Shown here: positions 1 through 12,684 of the stretch, piece by piece | How positions within the stretch are numbered: position 1 is the stretch's first letter | Layout: each line of letters opens with the position of its first letter | Assembly (NCBI RefSeq): GCF_001659605.2 | Contig: NC_035165.2 | Coordinates: 13,636,445-13,700,444 of the forward strand | Length of the DNA: 64,000 nt | Direction: 5' to 3' | From: Manihot esculenta | Lineage: Eukaryota; Streptophyta; Magnoliopsida; Malpighiales; Euphorbiaceae | The notes under the pieces: model-generated | Told to the model about the DNA's origin: nothing | Databases searched by the model: none | What the model saw: only the letters and a program-made list of their open reading frames with translations | Translations under genes and position numbers: made by a program

Positions 1-700
1 CTATAAAGGGCCGACGATTATCAATATACATCTATAGCAAATATATGGCGAATATTTATTATAATGTTGTAAATTGATTGAAATATTACTTGAATTTTAA
101 TATGCATATAAATCATACATATCAAGTCCAAAATTTAATTGACAAAGTAAACATATAAAAAATGTGTTCCAACTAGGAAACAATCTCCACGATGGTACAA
201 ATGGCAATTTAATATTAAATGAAACATACAATATTATGTTTTTATTTTATAGTCATATGAATTTTTTTTAATACATTGCTATTATTAATAAGCAATATTT
301 TTTCTTAAATAACAAAATATTATGATACTTTAAGTAATTCTAACGATAAGTATATATATATACAATCAAATTCATCCATTCTCAAATTCTTAAACGATAA
401 ACAAATAATTAGATACTGAAACAGTAAATTTCTTCTCTTTTTTATTCTTAAAAAATATATATTTTTTGAGTAAAAAACAGATTTAAGGTCTCTCACGAAA
501 CATGTAAACCCTGAAAGGAGCCCTTCATTTCTCGTATAATATAATTTCTACATAAGATTTGTCACGAATGAGTTAATTCCACAATCATAAGCAGAAAAGA
601 AGTGAAAATCCTCCATTTAGGGGCGCATTGGCCATTGGGAGGCATTAGAACATTGTAAATTAATTATATATCCAGTTTATTTTATTTTATTTCATTAGTT

Positions 701-755
701 TTTTTGAAAAAATCAAGCTCTACTCATTAGATTTTTGAAAAAATCAAGCTCTACT
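701..755. repeat. 24-bp direct repeat, two copies
   Basis: A 24-base segment (TTTTTGAAAAAATCAAGC then TCTACT) occurs at 701-724 and again, identical, at 732-755, separated by 7 bases. Confidence 0.85.
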
Positions 756-1778
756 GTTTATACTTTGATATATTCGTCAATAGTTAACTCATTCCATTAT
801 TGTTCAATCGAATTAACAGTTGGTTAAGGAATAAAATGTGATCATATAGAAGAAAATGTTCCATAATTCAGAGCTTACCCTCGACGCTTGTCTCTCTACT
901 TCATTCTCAATTTCCCCAAGCATCATCGTCCTCGCAATCAAGGTTGTTTTTCTTAGTTTCCTCTCTCAATGATTGAGCGCATAGACTTACAAACCAAGCA
1001 ACACTAGCTCAGGTCATATCCACCCTCCTGAAACCCTCCTCTTTTTCTCTGGTATTAGAAGGAATCGTGTTCTTTTGTTGGATAGAACATCAGAGTCTGC
1101 TATGTTTCAAGTGCCATTTCTCACTGATTCATATGCAGATCCAAAGTCTAATTGGTTGACACCAGATGGAGAGAGCTTGTTCTCATAGAATCAGTGACAA
1201 GATAGACTCGAGAAAAGAAATATTGTGATATTAACTTTGATTGTTCAAATTCTATCGTTAACTTGAAAATTTAAATTGTGCAGATGAAATTTTATTTTTG
1301 TTGTGGATTTGAATTCTAGACTTTGTTGCTAAATAATCCATTTTTATATATATAAAAAAAATGTAATAATGATAAAACCTACAACTATATGATAAACAAC
1401 TCTTCTCTGGTTCTCACAAGTCACACCCACTTGTTTAAGAAAAGGTCAGAACTTTTACTATACGACACAAGGACAATGACGTGCGCCCATCCTTACGGCC
1501 GCACCGCCGCCCATGAATTCACATCCAGAAATGCAATTATAACGAAATTAACTAATTTTTGAATCCAAAATTCGACAAGGCAAGAAGAATGGATGTAAAC
1601 GCTTGGAATCTTAACAGGGTCCCACAAAACGCGGAATATAGATAAATTCCAATTGTGTCTTTCTCCTTTCCTAAATCATCAATTTGGGGAGCAACAAGAC
1701 CATAATCCACCATAATTAAATAAAAGCACGCACACAGGAAAAGTATTATTTCATTATCCGAGTTACTTTCATTCCCTT

Positions 1779-1779
<1 letters not shown>

Positions 1780-1824
<45 letters not shown>
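1780..1824. repeat. Hexanucleotide microsatellite (CCTGTC)n
   Basis: About seven head-to-tail TCCCTG units, with the last unit varying to CCCCGT. Translated on the minus strand this gives an artefactual Gly-Thr run, which should not be read as a protein. Confidence 0.9.
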
Positions 1825-1966
1825 CGTAACTGATATTATTTGAATGTCAATACACAGAAAGATCACAAGGTCCGCAGACACTAATTTCTGGCTTACACGG
1901 CAGGAAAGAGAAGTAAAAAACTATGAAATCCAGATTAAGCAAGCCCAATGAGATCAATGCTTCAAA

Positions 1967-2023
1967 CTAACAAATCCCCATCTTCTTCCCAATTTCAGAG
2001 TAAATCTCCTTATTATCAGTCAC
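1967..2023 (-). CDS. Possible terminal exon of an unidentified gene
   Basis: On the minus strand a pyrimidine-rich tract ending in CTTACAG is followed by 18 open codons (start VTDNKEIYSEIG, end KKMGIC) and a TAG stop. This looks like the last exon of a small protein gene. No matching upstream exons could be found between 2050 and 9100, and the family is not recognised. It could equally be chance, because 18 codons is short. Read it as a pointer for transcript evidence rather than as a gene model. Confidence 0.22.
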   Translation of the reverse strand: MTDNKEIYSEIGKKMGIC

Positions 2024-2399
2024 CTGTAAGAAGAAAGAAACCTTATTTTATCTTTTGCTGTGCAAATCAATTTTTTCACATGGATTTATAAGCAATAAAA
2101 AGAATCACTTCAGTGCAAAAAGCTCCTGGCTTTCCAAGGTAGGGACAGGTGGAAGCGCAACATCTGTTAATCCATGAAGATTGTTTCAATGACCCAAACC
2201 CATGACCTTTTAGTTAAAAAGGAGCAATCTAAAAGCTCACCCTCCTGTAGTGATGTACTATAACTAAAGAAAATATATCCAACTGGTGCCAAGTAATTAA
2301 TCCATTTCACAATCAGGACCACATAGATGTAGTATTATAAAACAATTCCCAGTTATGATTAACAACCAAATTATTAAGCCATTTCACATCCAAATGGCT

Positions 2400-2838
2400 G
2401 CATCAGCCATATAAATTATAATGACAAGAAAGACGAGAAGAAGAAAGTGACTCCGACAAATATAATAAAAAAAATATTATTTATTATACAGAACACTGAA
2501 TGAGATGGAATCTATCTCCTCTATAGAGGTAAAGTTAGAAAGACTTAATATTCTATTATCCATAATAGTAGAAAATCTTAGAATCTTATTATCTTGATTC
2601 TGAATCTCTTTTTCCTGTTCAAGTCCTATTCAAACTTCCAAACAACTAGGATCTTGCCTGGCCTGACTCCTCAATAATTGGATCCAGTTCCATTAAGAGC
2701 CTAGTTCGCATATAACTTTTCTTTTTTCCTTTTAATTTCCAGGCATAGCCCCAACGACATAATTGGCACACCCTGAAATGACAGCAAATTATTAATTATC
2801 TTCTTTATTTTAGAATACTTGCAACACCCCCCCTCAAT
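2400..2838 (-). mobile_element. Copia-like 3' LTR remnant with polypurine tract
   Basis: On the minus strand a purine run (ATTGAGGGGGGG, about 2827-2838) is directly followed by TGTTGCAAG, the usual layout of a polypurine tract and the TG start of a 3' LTR. The following ~430 bases include TATA-like sequence (TGTATAATAAATAA near 2480). The LTR end and any target duplication could not be located, and no coding sequence is visible upstream. A splice-acceptor-like TTTCAG inside it (near 2776) is probably accidental. Confidence 0.4.
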
Positions 2839-5139
2839 CAAACTCAATTTTGATGTAGCAACTTCTCTCCTAATGATGCAACAATAAATTTACCTACTGT
2901 TTTTTACCCCACACTTATGCCTTTGTTTTAAAGACTTTACAAACTCAACCAAAATAATATTGAAAGCATGCCATCAGAGTTGAGGGCCATATCAAATTGC
3001 GCTCGTTAGGATCCAATCATTTAAATTTCTGAATGATGAGATTTCGACCCTACAGCAAGTGGCTCCTGATATAAAAATGGCATTTGTTCAGTATTCTACA
3101 AAAATGTAGAAGCTCAATAGCTAGCTTAGCTACCAGACTTCCTAATGAAACTGCCTCTCGAGACATAAATATATTTAATATAGGTATGTTGGATACAATT
3201 TCCTAAACTATGTGACTGCTATAGTGAGATTTTTGACATGGCCAACTATCTTGGATTGCAAGCTTGATTTTAAGGATTAATGGTGTATTTCCATAATTCT
3301 GTTCATGAGAGCTATCTGGCACAGAAAACTCAAACAAAGAAGTAATTTCTAGATCAAATTGTAGCAATTGCAGAACAAAAGCTAGAGTAGCATATCAATT
3401 CATAATTTTGTGCTTTCTGACCTTTATCTCCTCACAAGTTCCATTTTGCTTTTCCATCGACTGATTAAAAAAATAAAAAATTGTTACCTCCCATTGCTTT
3501 TGTAATTTGATCCTTACTCCAGTCCTACATGAGAGTTAATAGTCACAATATTGTCCCCCTACTCACCACAAATTAAAAAAAAAAGAAGTATCCTCACACT
3601 TAAAGGTCAGGATAGGGAATACTCCACTTAAAAAGGTTCTTATCCTCTATGCTATCCAGAAGTTTTACACCAAGATCAAGGATAAGTAGTAAGGGAAGAG
3701 AGCAATTGGGATGCCACACTTACTATGACTGTATTTCCAATTTCTAAATTTAACCAACTCTTAATATTTAGATGAGAGTGGAAAACATTTTCCATTTTAT
3801 GCTTAAAAAATTGTCAACTCCTAAACCCAACAAACATGGAAAACACATGTTACTCTTATTGTCTCTTTTCCTTATTAAAATATCCAAATAGTGAGAAGGT
3901 AACACAATATATATACTTCCTATTCTCCATATTCTATGTTATAAAAACACTTCCTCTTTCATCTTCAAACTCCAAAGTTCCAAACATAGCATCAAGGCAG
4001 AAATGACATTGCAAGCTAAAACGCATCTTCAAACAAGTAATTAGGAGTGTGAATTGGTCAGTTCAATACCAAATTTTCAGAAACAGAGATAACCAATTTG
4101 CCAATATTATCTTAACAACATCAATCAAAATTCAAAGCACAAACTGACATCCATAAACTGAAATTATCAAGTTCAACAAGGCATTCCATTGGGCTTCAAT
4201 GGGCTGAAAAGTGGATCAAACACATTGTCATGTAATTGTTTCTGAAACTTAAAAAGGTCTGTTTTCCCCAAATGATAAAAACACTTACAAGAATAAGTCC
4301 TCTATATTTAAAAACATCCAAACCTCATCAAATAGTCAAAGAAGACAACTTCATTTCCTCGTACAATGCATCGAAGTCATATTCATGTTTTGTCTTCTCA
4401 TAAGAGGTTTGACAAAGAAGTATAGAGAGGAGAAGAAAAAATAAAAGGAAAAAAAGCTCTTCTTTGACATTTTCCAACTTAGATGAGGAATATGATAGGG
4501 TCCAGGGAGAGTCTCTATGATGAGACTGGGAAAAAAAAAAGGAACTAGTATATAGGTATTAGTGAAATGTATATAGAGGCTAACTTTTAGACTTGATAAT
4601 AAACAAGCAAACTCAAGCTTGAACATATACAACTCATTAAGGCTCAAAAACTTATTTGTTAAATAGATTTATAAGTCACTCGTAATATACTCATTTAACT
4701 AAAATCATTTAGTTTTGAACTTATTATTTTTAACCCAAATTAGACTTGTAAATGAGTCGCATTGCGCATAAGCTATTTGAGACTTAACTCAATAAAAGCT
4801 CACTCATCTTAGTTTGTTTTCTGAATGAACCAAGTTTAAGCTTATTGATATTTGGCTCAATGGCAAAATGAACCTTGCTTAGTTCAACTCGAGCTCAGAA
4901 AAAATTTGATGTACCAAATTTAAGCTCTTCAAAGTTTTGATAGGTTCAATTCATTTACATCCCTATCTTTTTGCTTTAGTCATGGATGAGTTGACAAATC
5001 AGTCCAAAAAGATATCCCTTGGTGCATTATGTCCACCAGTCATATAGTTTTAACATGTACAACCTAATTTTGAGATAATGAAATGACAGAGACATGGAAG
5101 ATTGGCCTTTGCAATGTGTATATAAGAAACTTACTACAA
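2839..5139. other. Intergenic DNA without recognisable genes
   Basis: AT-rich sequence with short frames only. No RNA gene, repeat family or gene was recognised. Confidence 0.6.
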
Positions 5140-6125
5140 TGTCATAGGAAGATTGATTCAATTTATTACAATTTTTGTGCTTTAAATGGCTGTCAAAGGC
5201 ATGCCTTTGGTGCCAGGCACAAGAGGTGTAGCACCTATCATCTTAGTCATTGAATAAGTTATTTAATAAGTAAATTGTACCTTAAAAGGCATCTGCCTAG
5301 GAGTGCCTCAGCAATATTCTATTATGCAGCTATTTCCCTTTCTTTTTTTTTAAGGAAAAAAAAAAAAGATAAGTTATTTCGTTCAGAAATCTCCATTACT
5401 CATTCCTTTGATAGACCTTATCATGATCTCATGCACAACAAATCAAATTATAACAACAAAATGTAAGAAAGCAACATTGTTTTTTATTAGACAAACTTTC
5501 TACAAGCAGGAGAAGAAAACACTTATCATTAGAGTTTTCAGTCCCAACCAAGTCTTTTCTTGCCTTTCTTTTCTACTTTTCTCACTCTTATCATCTCTAT
5601 TCTTCTTCACTCTAATTTTGCTTATCTTCTCTTCCAAAGTCATAGGAAGATTGATTCAATTTATTATAATTTTTGTGCTTTAAATGGCTGTCAAAGGTAT
5701 GCCTTTGGTGCCAAGCATAAGAGGTGTAACCCCTATCATCTTAGTCATTGAACAAGTTATCTTAATAGGTAAATTGTACCTTAAAAGGCATTTGCCTAGG
5801 AGTGCCTCAGCAATATTCTATTCTACAGCTATTTCCCCTTCTTTTTTAAGGGAAAAAAGAAAAAAGAAAAGTTATTTCATGTAGAAATCTCCATTACTCA
5901 TTCCTTTGATAGACCTCATCATGATCTCATGTACAATAAATCAAATTATAATAACAAAATGTAAGAAAGCAACATTGTTTTTTGTTAGACAAGCTTTCTC
6001 CAGGCAAGAGAAGAAAACACTTACCATTAGAGTTTCCAGTATCAATCAAGTCCTTTCTTCTCTATTTTTCTCACTCTATCTTCTCTATTCTTCTTCACTC
6101 CAATTTTGCTCGTCTTCTCTTCCAA
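5140..6125 (+). repeat. ~490-bp tandem duplication, two diverged copies
   Basis: The block starting GTCATAGGAAGATTGATTCA at 5140 recurs at 5639. The two units (5140-5638 and 5639 to about 6125) align along their full length with scattered substitutions and small indels, and both end in TTCTCTTCCAA. Small frames inside each copy share peptide pieces such as KRHLPRSASAIFY, but they are short and differ by indels, so coding function is unlikely. A CT-rich simple-sequence tract follows at 6119-6195. Confidence 0.88.
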
Positions 6126-7398
6126 CCTCACTCTGACTCTTACTCTCACTCTATCTCTCGCTCCCCCCTCCCCTCCCCTCCCCCCACCCCCCCTAATTTC
6201 AATATATTTACTATTCACTCAATCAATGCAAAACATAATTGCCAAATTCCCCATCTTTGTTCTTCCTCAACTACCCCTTAGTCTCCTATGAAAACCATGC
6301 TTTTAAATAACAATGGTTGTGTACCGTAACAACTATTATTTGTAGATTTTAAAGACCACATTACCATTATACATGTTAATGCAAGTGCAACAGCCATTGC
6401 ACCAATTACTTGACAATAACAGTTCCTATTTACCACTAAGGTAACAATAGTTAATCATATGGAATTTCTTTTTCTTTTTTTTTTTGTTCAAATGGGGGCA
6501 AATAGCTAATTTCAATTTTTCGTTTATGGTTTCTTGGGTTTCCTCTTCTGTTTAACTTTCTCTCAACTTTCCATCTAAAAAATCTCTACCTTTTTACAAA
6601 GTCTTCACTTCTTGGGCTAAGATTATCAATTAGAGAACAAGATTTCTTTTAATGAAGGAGAGCGACAGCAAGAGCAATCAACATCCACGAGTTTTAAATT
6701 GATTAATGCTTATAATGTCTAAAAAATTATTGATTTAACGTCTTTATTTTATGTGTTTGGTTATTGTTTAGTTCTGTATCTTAGTTTTTCTTATAATTTT
6801 AAGTATCTATTCATGTCATGAACTTTTCAATTTTTTAAAAGAATTTACATACATTGTAGGCTATTTATGTTACCCACAACTACCACTACAATTTGTATCC
6901 ATGATGAAACCAGAATTTTTAAGAGAAAAAACAAAAAGGATTCTCTTAGAAGCTATATGAAATGTTTTGGAGGTATGCTCACATGGATAACCTTGCTTAG
7001 GGCACATGCCTTGACAATAAGGTGTACACCTCATTAGATCACCTACCTATGAAAGAATAAGGTTCTAGTGCCTCATGTGAGTTGATAAGTGCCCTCAAAA
7101 CACTCAAATTAGAAGATTAACATACAATAATTGACTTGGCTAATCAGCTATTGAACAACAGATGTAGGAGTAACTATTTAGTGCAACCAGTGTAATGTGC
7201 CTTTCTCTTTATTTTATTCAACCTACAATTTAATTCATGGGTAGGTTCCACATAAATGGAAGAAAAATAAAGATGCAAAACACTATCGCTATTTTTAGTT
7301 GGATTAAGAAGTCTATGCATTTTGTCCACAAGAGAAGAAACAAATGAAAGAAGAAATCAATAATTATTTGTATTGATGTTTGAAAAGATAAGAAAGGA
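6126..7398. other. Intergenic DNA
   Basis: Begins with C/T-rich low-complexity sequence (to about 6195), then AT-rich sequence without a recognisable gene. Confidence 0.6.
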
Positions 7399-8172
7399 TT
7401 TTAAGTATAAGGCAAAAACTAGTCTTATTAAAAAATTTTATCAATTGTGAGTGAGGAACAACTCTTATTCCACAATTTAAAATAAGGCAAAATGGAATTT
7501 GAGGGGTTGACTAATTTCTCACTATCTTTTCTTTTCTAGCCTTATCAAACGTCTAAACCATGGATATCATCCTATTCCCTTTCCTTTTCTTATCCTATCT
7601 TATACTCCCATTGAAATAAATTGTAATGTATTAAATAATTTCATTGGTTATATATGCAGCTCATAGTTTCAAATAACAAGCATTACAAGCATAAACCTAC
7701 TATTCAATGAAAAATTGAAAATTCAATGTTATTTCTCTTTATCCTTTCTTTTCTAACCTCATTAACTTTAATAAAAAAGAGTGATAGAAATGAGGAGCAA
7801 AGCCGCAAACTAGTCTAATTAAAAAGTTTTTATCTATCATGAGTGAGGAACAACTCTTATTCCCCAATTTTAAAGATAGGCAAAATGGAAATTGAGGGAT
7901 TGACTAATTTCTCACTGTCTTTTCTTTTCTAACCTTATCAAACATCCAACCATGGATATCATCCTATTCCCTTTCCTTTTCTTATCCCATTTTATACTCC
8001 TATTGAAATAAAGTGTAATGTATTAAATAATTTCATTGGTTATATATGCATCTCATAGTTTCAAATAACAATCATTACAAGCATAAAACCTATTATTCAA
8101 TGAAAATTCAATGTAATTTCTCTTTATCCTTTCTTTTCTAACCCGATTAACCTTAATAAAAAAAGTGAATGA
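7399..8172 (+). repeat. ~390-bp tandem duplication
   Basis: Two adjacent copies, about 7399-7795 and 7799-8172, share long near-identical runs (for example GAGTGAGGAACAACTCTTAT and ATGGATATCATCCTATTCCC). The second copy lacks a few bases near its end. No coding potential is seen in either copy. Confidence 0.88.
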
Positions 8173-9101
8173 AAGTTGCAGCTTTGACATCTTTTATTAG
8201 AGGGGGAGTTTGGATTAGAAGTTTAGGTAGCTAATAAAGGTTTCACATCAAACAACTGTTGAGTTAAAGTGTTGAACAGTTGTTATTCAGCTGATATACT
8301 TCTTGAACTATTGCACTTCAAAAAATTGTAGAATTAAAGTCGTTCACAATCAGTTTTGTTATTGTTTTAAGGTAAGAAGACAAATTTACCTTTCTTTCTA
8401 TACATATATATATATGTACACACACCATTGCCTGCCCATATTTTCTTATATTATATAATTTTTATTTATCTATTTCACTTATAAAACAAATAGTATAACA
8501 TAACAAAGTATTTTAATAACAAATCAATTATATATATTTAACAATCAACTATTAGCTAACAACAATAACTATCAGCTGCATCCAATAATTAAACCAAACA
8601 GGCTCCAAATACAATGGCAAGTAAGAATGATAATGTCATTAAATCAGAAATCTCTGTTGTAGCATACCGTGAATGCGTTCGTTTCAAGTGCAACAAGAAG
8701 AATGGTTATCAAATGGGAGCACATTTCTAAAATAGCTTAGATATTCCTTCTCAGACTATCTAAATATAACCATATGATAGGTAGTCTTATAGACACTTGA
8801 AACGCAAGTGTTCAAAAGTTACAACCAGGTCATTGCTGCCAAATACACAATTGATTTCAAACACGAATTTATAGCTATCAGTCAATATTGGAACAAAGTA
8901 GAATCACACTCCTTCTAAGTTGACACCTAGATATCAAAAGAAGATCAGGTAAAAAAAAATCCCAAAATTGCACTTGGGGAAATGCAACAAGTTTTCTTCA
9001 TAATGTTCTCACTGATAGAGAATCAACAACAAAAAATGAAATATATTTCGTAACAGTCAAAAGTTAGTAAAATACAATCTAACATACCTTAATATGACAT
9101 T
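8173..9101. other. Intergenic DNA and 3' flank of NDUFB10
   Basis: AT-rich sequence with a short TA/CA-rich tract near 8400. The last part probably contains the 3' untranslated region of the minus-strand gene that ends at 9102. Confidence 0.5.
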
Positions 9102-9520
9102 TCACTCAGATGCAACTGCCTCCACCTTAGGACCTAAACACATGATTAATCAACCAAAGAAAAATTAGTTTAAGCAGTTCAGACTATCGCATCCAAACAG
9201 TTAAAGGAAGATGAAGAACAAGCAAAAGAACCGTGTAGTGAGGGAGGACGCTGGTCCTTGCCCCAGCCAATGCCACGAGTGGCGTCGAGATATTGGTGAA
9301 CGAGGTGGCGGCACTTCTGGAGGTGATTGACGCCTTCGATGCGATAGCACCATTTGAGCTTCTCCCTCAAGATTTTGGCCTTCTCTATGTCGATCCACTT
9401 CTCCCTCACAACGTGCTCTCTCATCTCCAGCATCGCCACCGGGTCCTTGTAGGGATTGGATGGATCGAAATCATCGGGCGGCGATTCCTCGAACTCTACT
9501 GCTCCATTCTTCCTTCCCAT
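9102..9520 (-). CDS. NDUFB10: NADH dehydrogenase (ubiquinone) 1 beta subcomplex subunit 10 (PDSW type)
   Basis: Accessory subunit of mitochondrial complex I, lying in the membrane arm. Two coding exons: 9232-9520 and 9102-9133 (minus strand). The donor reads CACG|GTTCTT and the acceptor TGTTTAG|GTCC. Joining them keeps phase and gives 106 residues, the usual length of plant NDUFB10. The protein starts MGRKNGAVEFEESPPDDFDP and contains NPYKDPVAMLEMREHVVREK, KWCYRIEGVNHLQKCRHLV (two cysteines spaced as in the family) and GIGWGKDQRP, then a short acidic tail after SLHGPK. The start at 9520 was chosen because MGRK is the family N terminus. An in-frame ATG nine codons upstream (9547) would add a basic extension not expected for this protein. 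No mitochondrial presequence is seen, as is normal for this subunit. The family assignment is from recognition. Confidence 0.93.
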
Positions 9521-12500
9521 TTTCGCAGTTGCTCTCCCTCGACACACGCTGCTCTATGTCTTCTGCGTTGTTTGAGCTTTGATTCACTGACGAATTGTAT
9601 TTTCCGGAGGTTGGATTTGTGTTGGGCTGGGTCTTCGGCCATGCCCATTTGCTAACCGAGCCTATTGACCGAAAGCTCAACATTTGGGTCATTTTATATT
9701 TTAATTTAAATTTTTAGATTTTAAATAAATTAACCAAAATTATCATAATATCATCATATAAAAATTTAATATAATTTATAATATATTAATAAAAATTTAT
9801 TATAAATTATATTAGATTTATTATAAATTATATAAAATATGTAAATCATAATATCATATAACAATTTAATTAAATTTATAATATATTAATAAAAATCACA
9901 TCATAAATTCTATAATTAAGTTATTAGCTTATAAAGATAACTAGAAATGATTTTTTTTATTAATTAAAATAAGTACTAAATTAAGGAACCAACTTTTTAT
10001 CGTTTATTTACAATCTTAGCAGGCACGTGCAATTCACTCACATTAATTATAATGTTTTTAACAATGTCAGTAGTAGTTCTTAAGATTTTTTAATTTCTTG
10101 TCAAAAAAAGGCATATCAATAGTTTTATAAATTTTAAACTTTTTTAAATCCAAAGGAAGCCATCAACTGCTAAAACGAACTAAAATAAATTAACTAAAGA
10201 GTGTGTATGCCATTCCATTTGTCTAAATAAAACTTTTAAATTATAAAAATATATTAAATAATCACTCACAAAACTTTTAAATTATAAAAATATATTAAAT
10301 AATCATTCACAGAGTTAATCTGGTGATAAGTGCATCCAAGTAAATTTAAGAGATCTCAAATTCGAATACTCCAACCCCATTTTAAAAATATATATATATT
10401 AAATAAATTTTTACTTTATATTTATATATTTTTATTTATATTCTAGCTAATTGATTTAACTGACATCTTTTATTAATATTTATAAATTTAACTTAGATAT
10501 TTAGCTATCGATATAATAATTAAGGCTGTGTTTTATTAAATTATAATAAAATTAGTGATGTGAATTATAACGGAGAAAATAAATTTATAAAAATTATTCT
10601 CAAATCATTTAGAAAAAAATTATTAATTTATCATAGGATACCGTAAACATTCATGCACTGGAAAATTTTTATCCATGGCCTGGTTGGACTTTTATTAGAA
10701 TAAAGTTATATTATAGTATGAATACCTTTTTTATATAACTTTAAAATTAATTATTTATTTCATTTTAAAATTTGAATAATGTGCAATAAATATCGAATTT
10801 CTAGCATTTGGACTAAGATCAAATTTTAAAAAAGAATATAAATTTAAAACTCATTAGAATTCTCTAAATAAGACCGAATCAATATCGCATACTCCAATCC
10901 GTAATTAAAACAGGCCGGATTGAGCCTACGCGCGAGTCTATTAGAGAATAGTCTAGTCCGGTAATATGATGGGAGATAGAGGGTAGATCCAGCCACCTCG
11001 CAGCCTTATTAGTATGCGTATTGAGAGAATTAAATGACCAGAATTAAATAGCCGCCAGATAAAAATGGGTACGCTGACACATTTATGCGTATGAGTCTGA
11101 GTAACAGGAACAGATGGTGCTATAGCAGAATGGTGATTATGCGTCACTGGAGAATAAAAATAAAAAAGGAGAGATAATGAATTTCTCCGATTAAGTTTAC
11201 AATAAACTCTATTTTTTAAATTTTAGAACATTAATATGCATGTTTTCTAAAAATATATTTGATCTACTTTAAAATTTTAAATAGCTTATTTGATTTATTT
11301 TATCACTTCAAAGGCCTATTTGAATAAAAAAAATTGAAATAAGTTATATGATTATTGTCTGATACTTTAAGTACCAACATAGCCTTTTTGCCTAATTTCT
11401 TATAGAAATTATGATAAGAGTCTTGATTTATTCCAATAAGTTTTGCAAGAATTAAAAATACTAGACATATATATAATATATATAATACAATAATGATTTT
11501 TTATAATTAAACTTTCAGATATTTATATTTGTTAACATAATATAATTTATTTTAAATAGAAAATCAAGCTAACAAATAATATTAAAAAGCAATAAAAATT
11601 GTGAAATTAATTATAAATTATGTAATTAATTAATTAAAAAATCCAACCCATATCTATTTTAATAAATTTATAATTAGAAATCCAATCCAAATCTACAATG
11701 AGTATTTTAAATATCAGAAAGTTAAAAGACAGCAAATTGAAAACCTAATGACTTCTTCAAAGTCAAAAGAATAATAAAAATAAATAAATATAAATATTCA
11801 TATAAATTATTCCACTTAAACACCTCAACCCAGGAACTTATTTCCTCCCTGTGTACACTTGAAAATTAGGAACAAATAGCATTAATGTACAAAAATTTCA
11901 AACAAAATATAAATTTAATGAGGATAAAATTATGAAAATTGATTAAATATTGCAGAAAAAAATAAAGATTACCAAATAAATTTAGATGTGATATATAACT
12001 GTATCTAAAAAGAATATAACTTTTACATTAGTAATATATAATTATTACTGAATTTTTTACTTTTATCCAAAGTATATGTATTTCAGTTCATAGATAACAT
12101 GATTATAACCGAGTAAAATGAAAACTAATGGGTTCATGTCCAGTCTCTAAGTTAGGAAATTTTATGGGCTTATATAATAATTCTATTCATTTTTAATTGT
12201 TTAATTATTCTAATTTATTATATATTTACTATATAAAAGGTATTAAATAGAGCACTTAAACTTGAGTATAAGTCAAATGTTTTTTTTTTAAATAGTCATC
12301 TAAAGTATAACATATTATATTAATTGGTTGATGACCATAACTAGAACTAGAATCACCATTTGATGGATGCCAAGCAGCACTTGCTCGAATTTTTATACTT
12401 GAAGACTCAGGAATAGCTGAATCTTACACTATGATAAGTTGATCCACTGATAGCTTTTGTAGTAAATTCAAACGTCATTGTGCACCCTTGTACTAAAACT

Positions 12501-12684
12501 ATTATCTCCAATAAATTATATTCACTGGGAAAAGGCAGGGCTAGACGATGATGGATATTTTATTCTCGTGAGTATGAGAAAAGAAATATATTTCTTAAAC
12601 ATAATCAGCCTAATGTCCTAAGATCTAGTAAAAGGTAGATTTAATGTGTATTTTAGTAAGTTTAATTTGATTTATTAATTTGGT
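9521..12684. other. AT-rich intergenic DNA
   Basis: The 5' leader and promoter of NDUFB10 should lie just above 9520. The rest is strongly AT-rich. A possible worn SINE or tRNA-like relict is near 10315-10385 (GGTGATAAGTGC followed by ATTCGAATACTCC), too degraded to call. No gene is seen. Confidence 0.55.
10229..10310. repeat. 41-bp tandem duplication
   Basis: The unit beginning AAAACTTTTAAATTATAAAA occurs at 10229-10269 and 10270-10310, differing by one base (ATCACTCAC versus ATCATTCAC). Confidence 0.9.

Larger units (their letters stand above)
1..1966. other. AT-rich intergenic DNA
   Basis: No supportable gene is seen. The stretch is AT-rich with many stops in all frames. A weak exon-like block on the minus strand ends at a GTAAGC donor-like site near 873, but it has no partner exons and is not annotated. 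Confidence 0.6.

Noticed and set aside
870..945. Minus-strand open segment ending at a GTAAGC donor
   Set aside because: About 16 codons, no partner exon, and not recognisable as any protein.
1552..1881. Frame with a Gly-Thr repeat on the minus strand
   Set aside because: A product of the CCTGTC microsatellite with no conserved flanks.
2700..2785. Splice acceptor and short open segment (reading CANYVVGAMPGN) on the minus strand
   Set aside because: It lies inside the copia-like LTR remnant just after its start, and no donor or partner exon is present.
10315..10385. tRNA or SINE-like sequence with degenerate A- and B-box text
   Set aside because: Boxes are too degraded and no cloverleaf can be drawn; no supportable tRNA gene was seen anywhere in the window.
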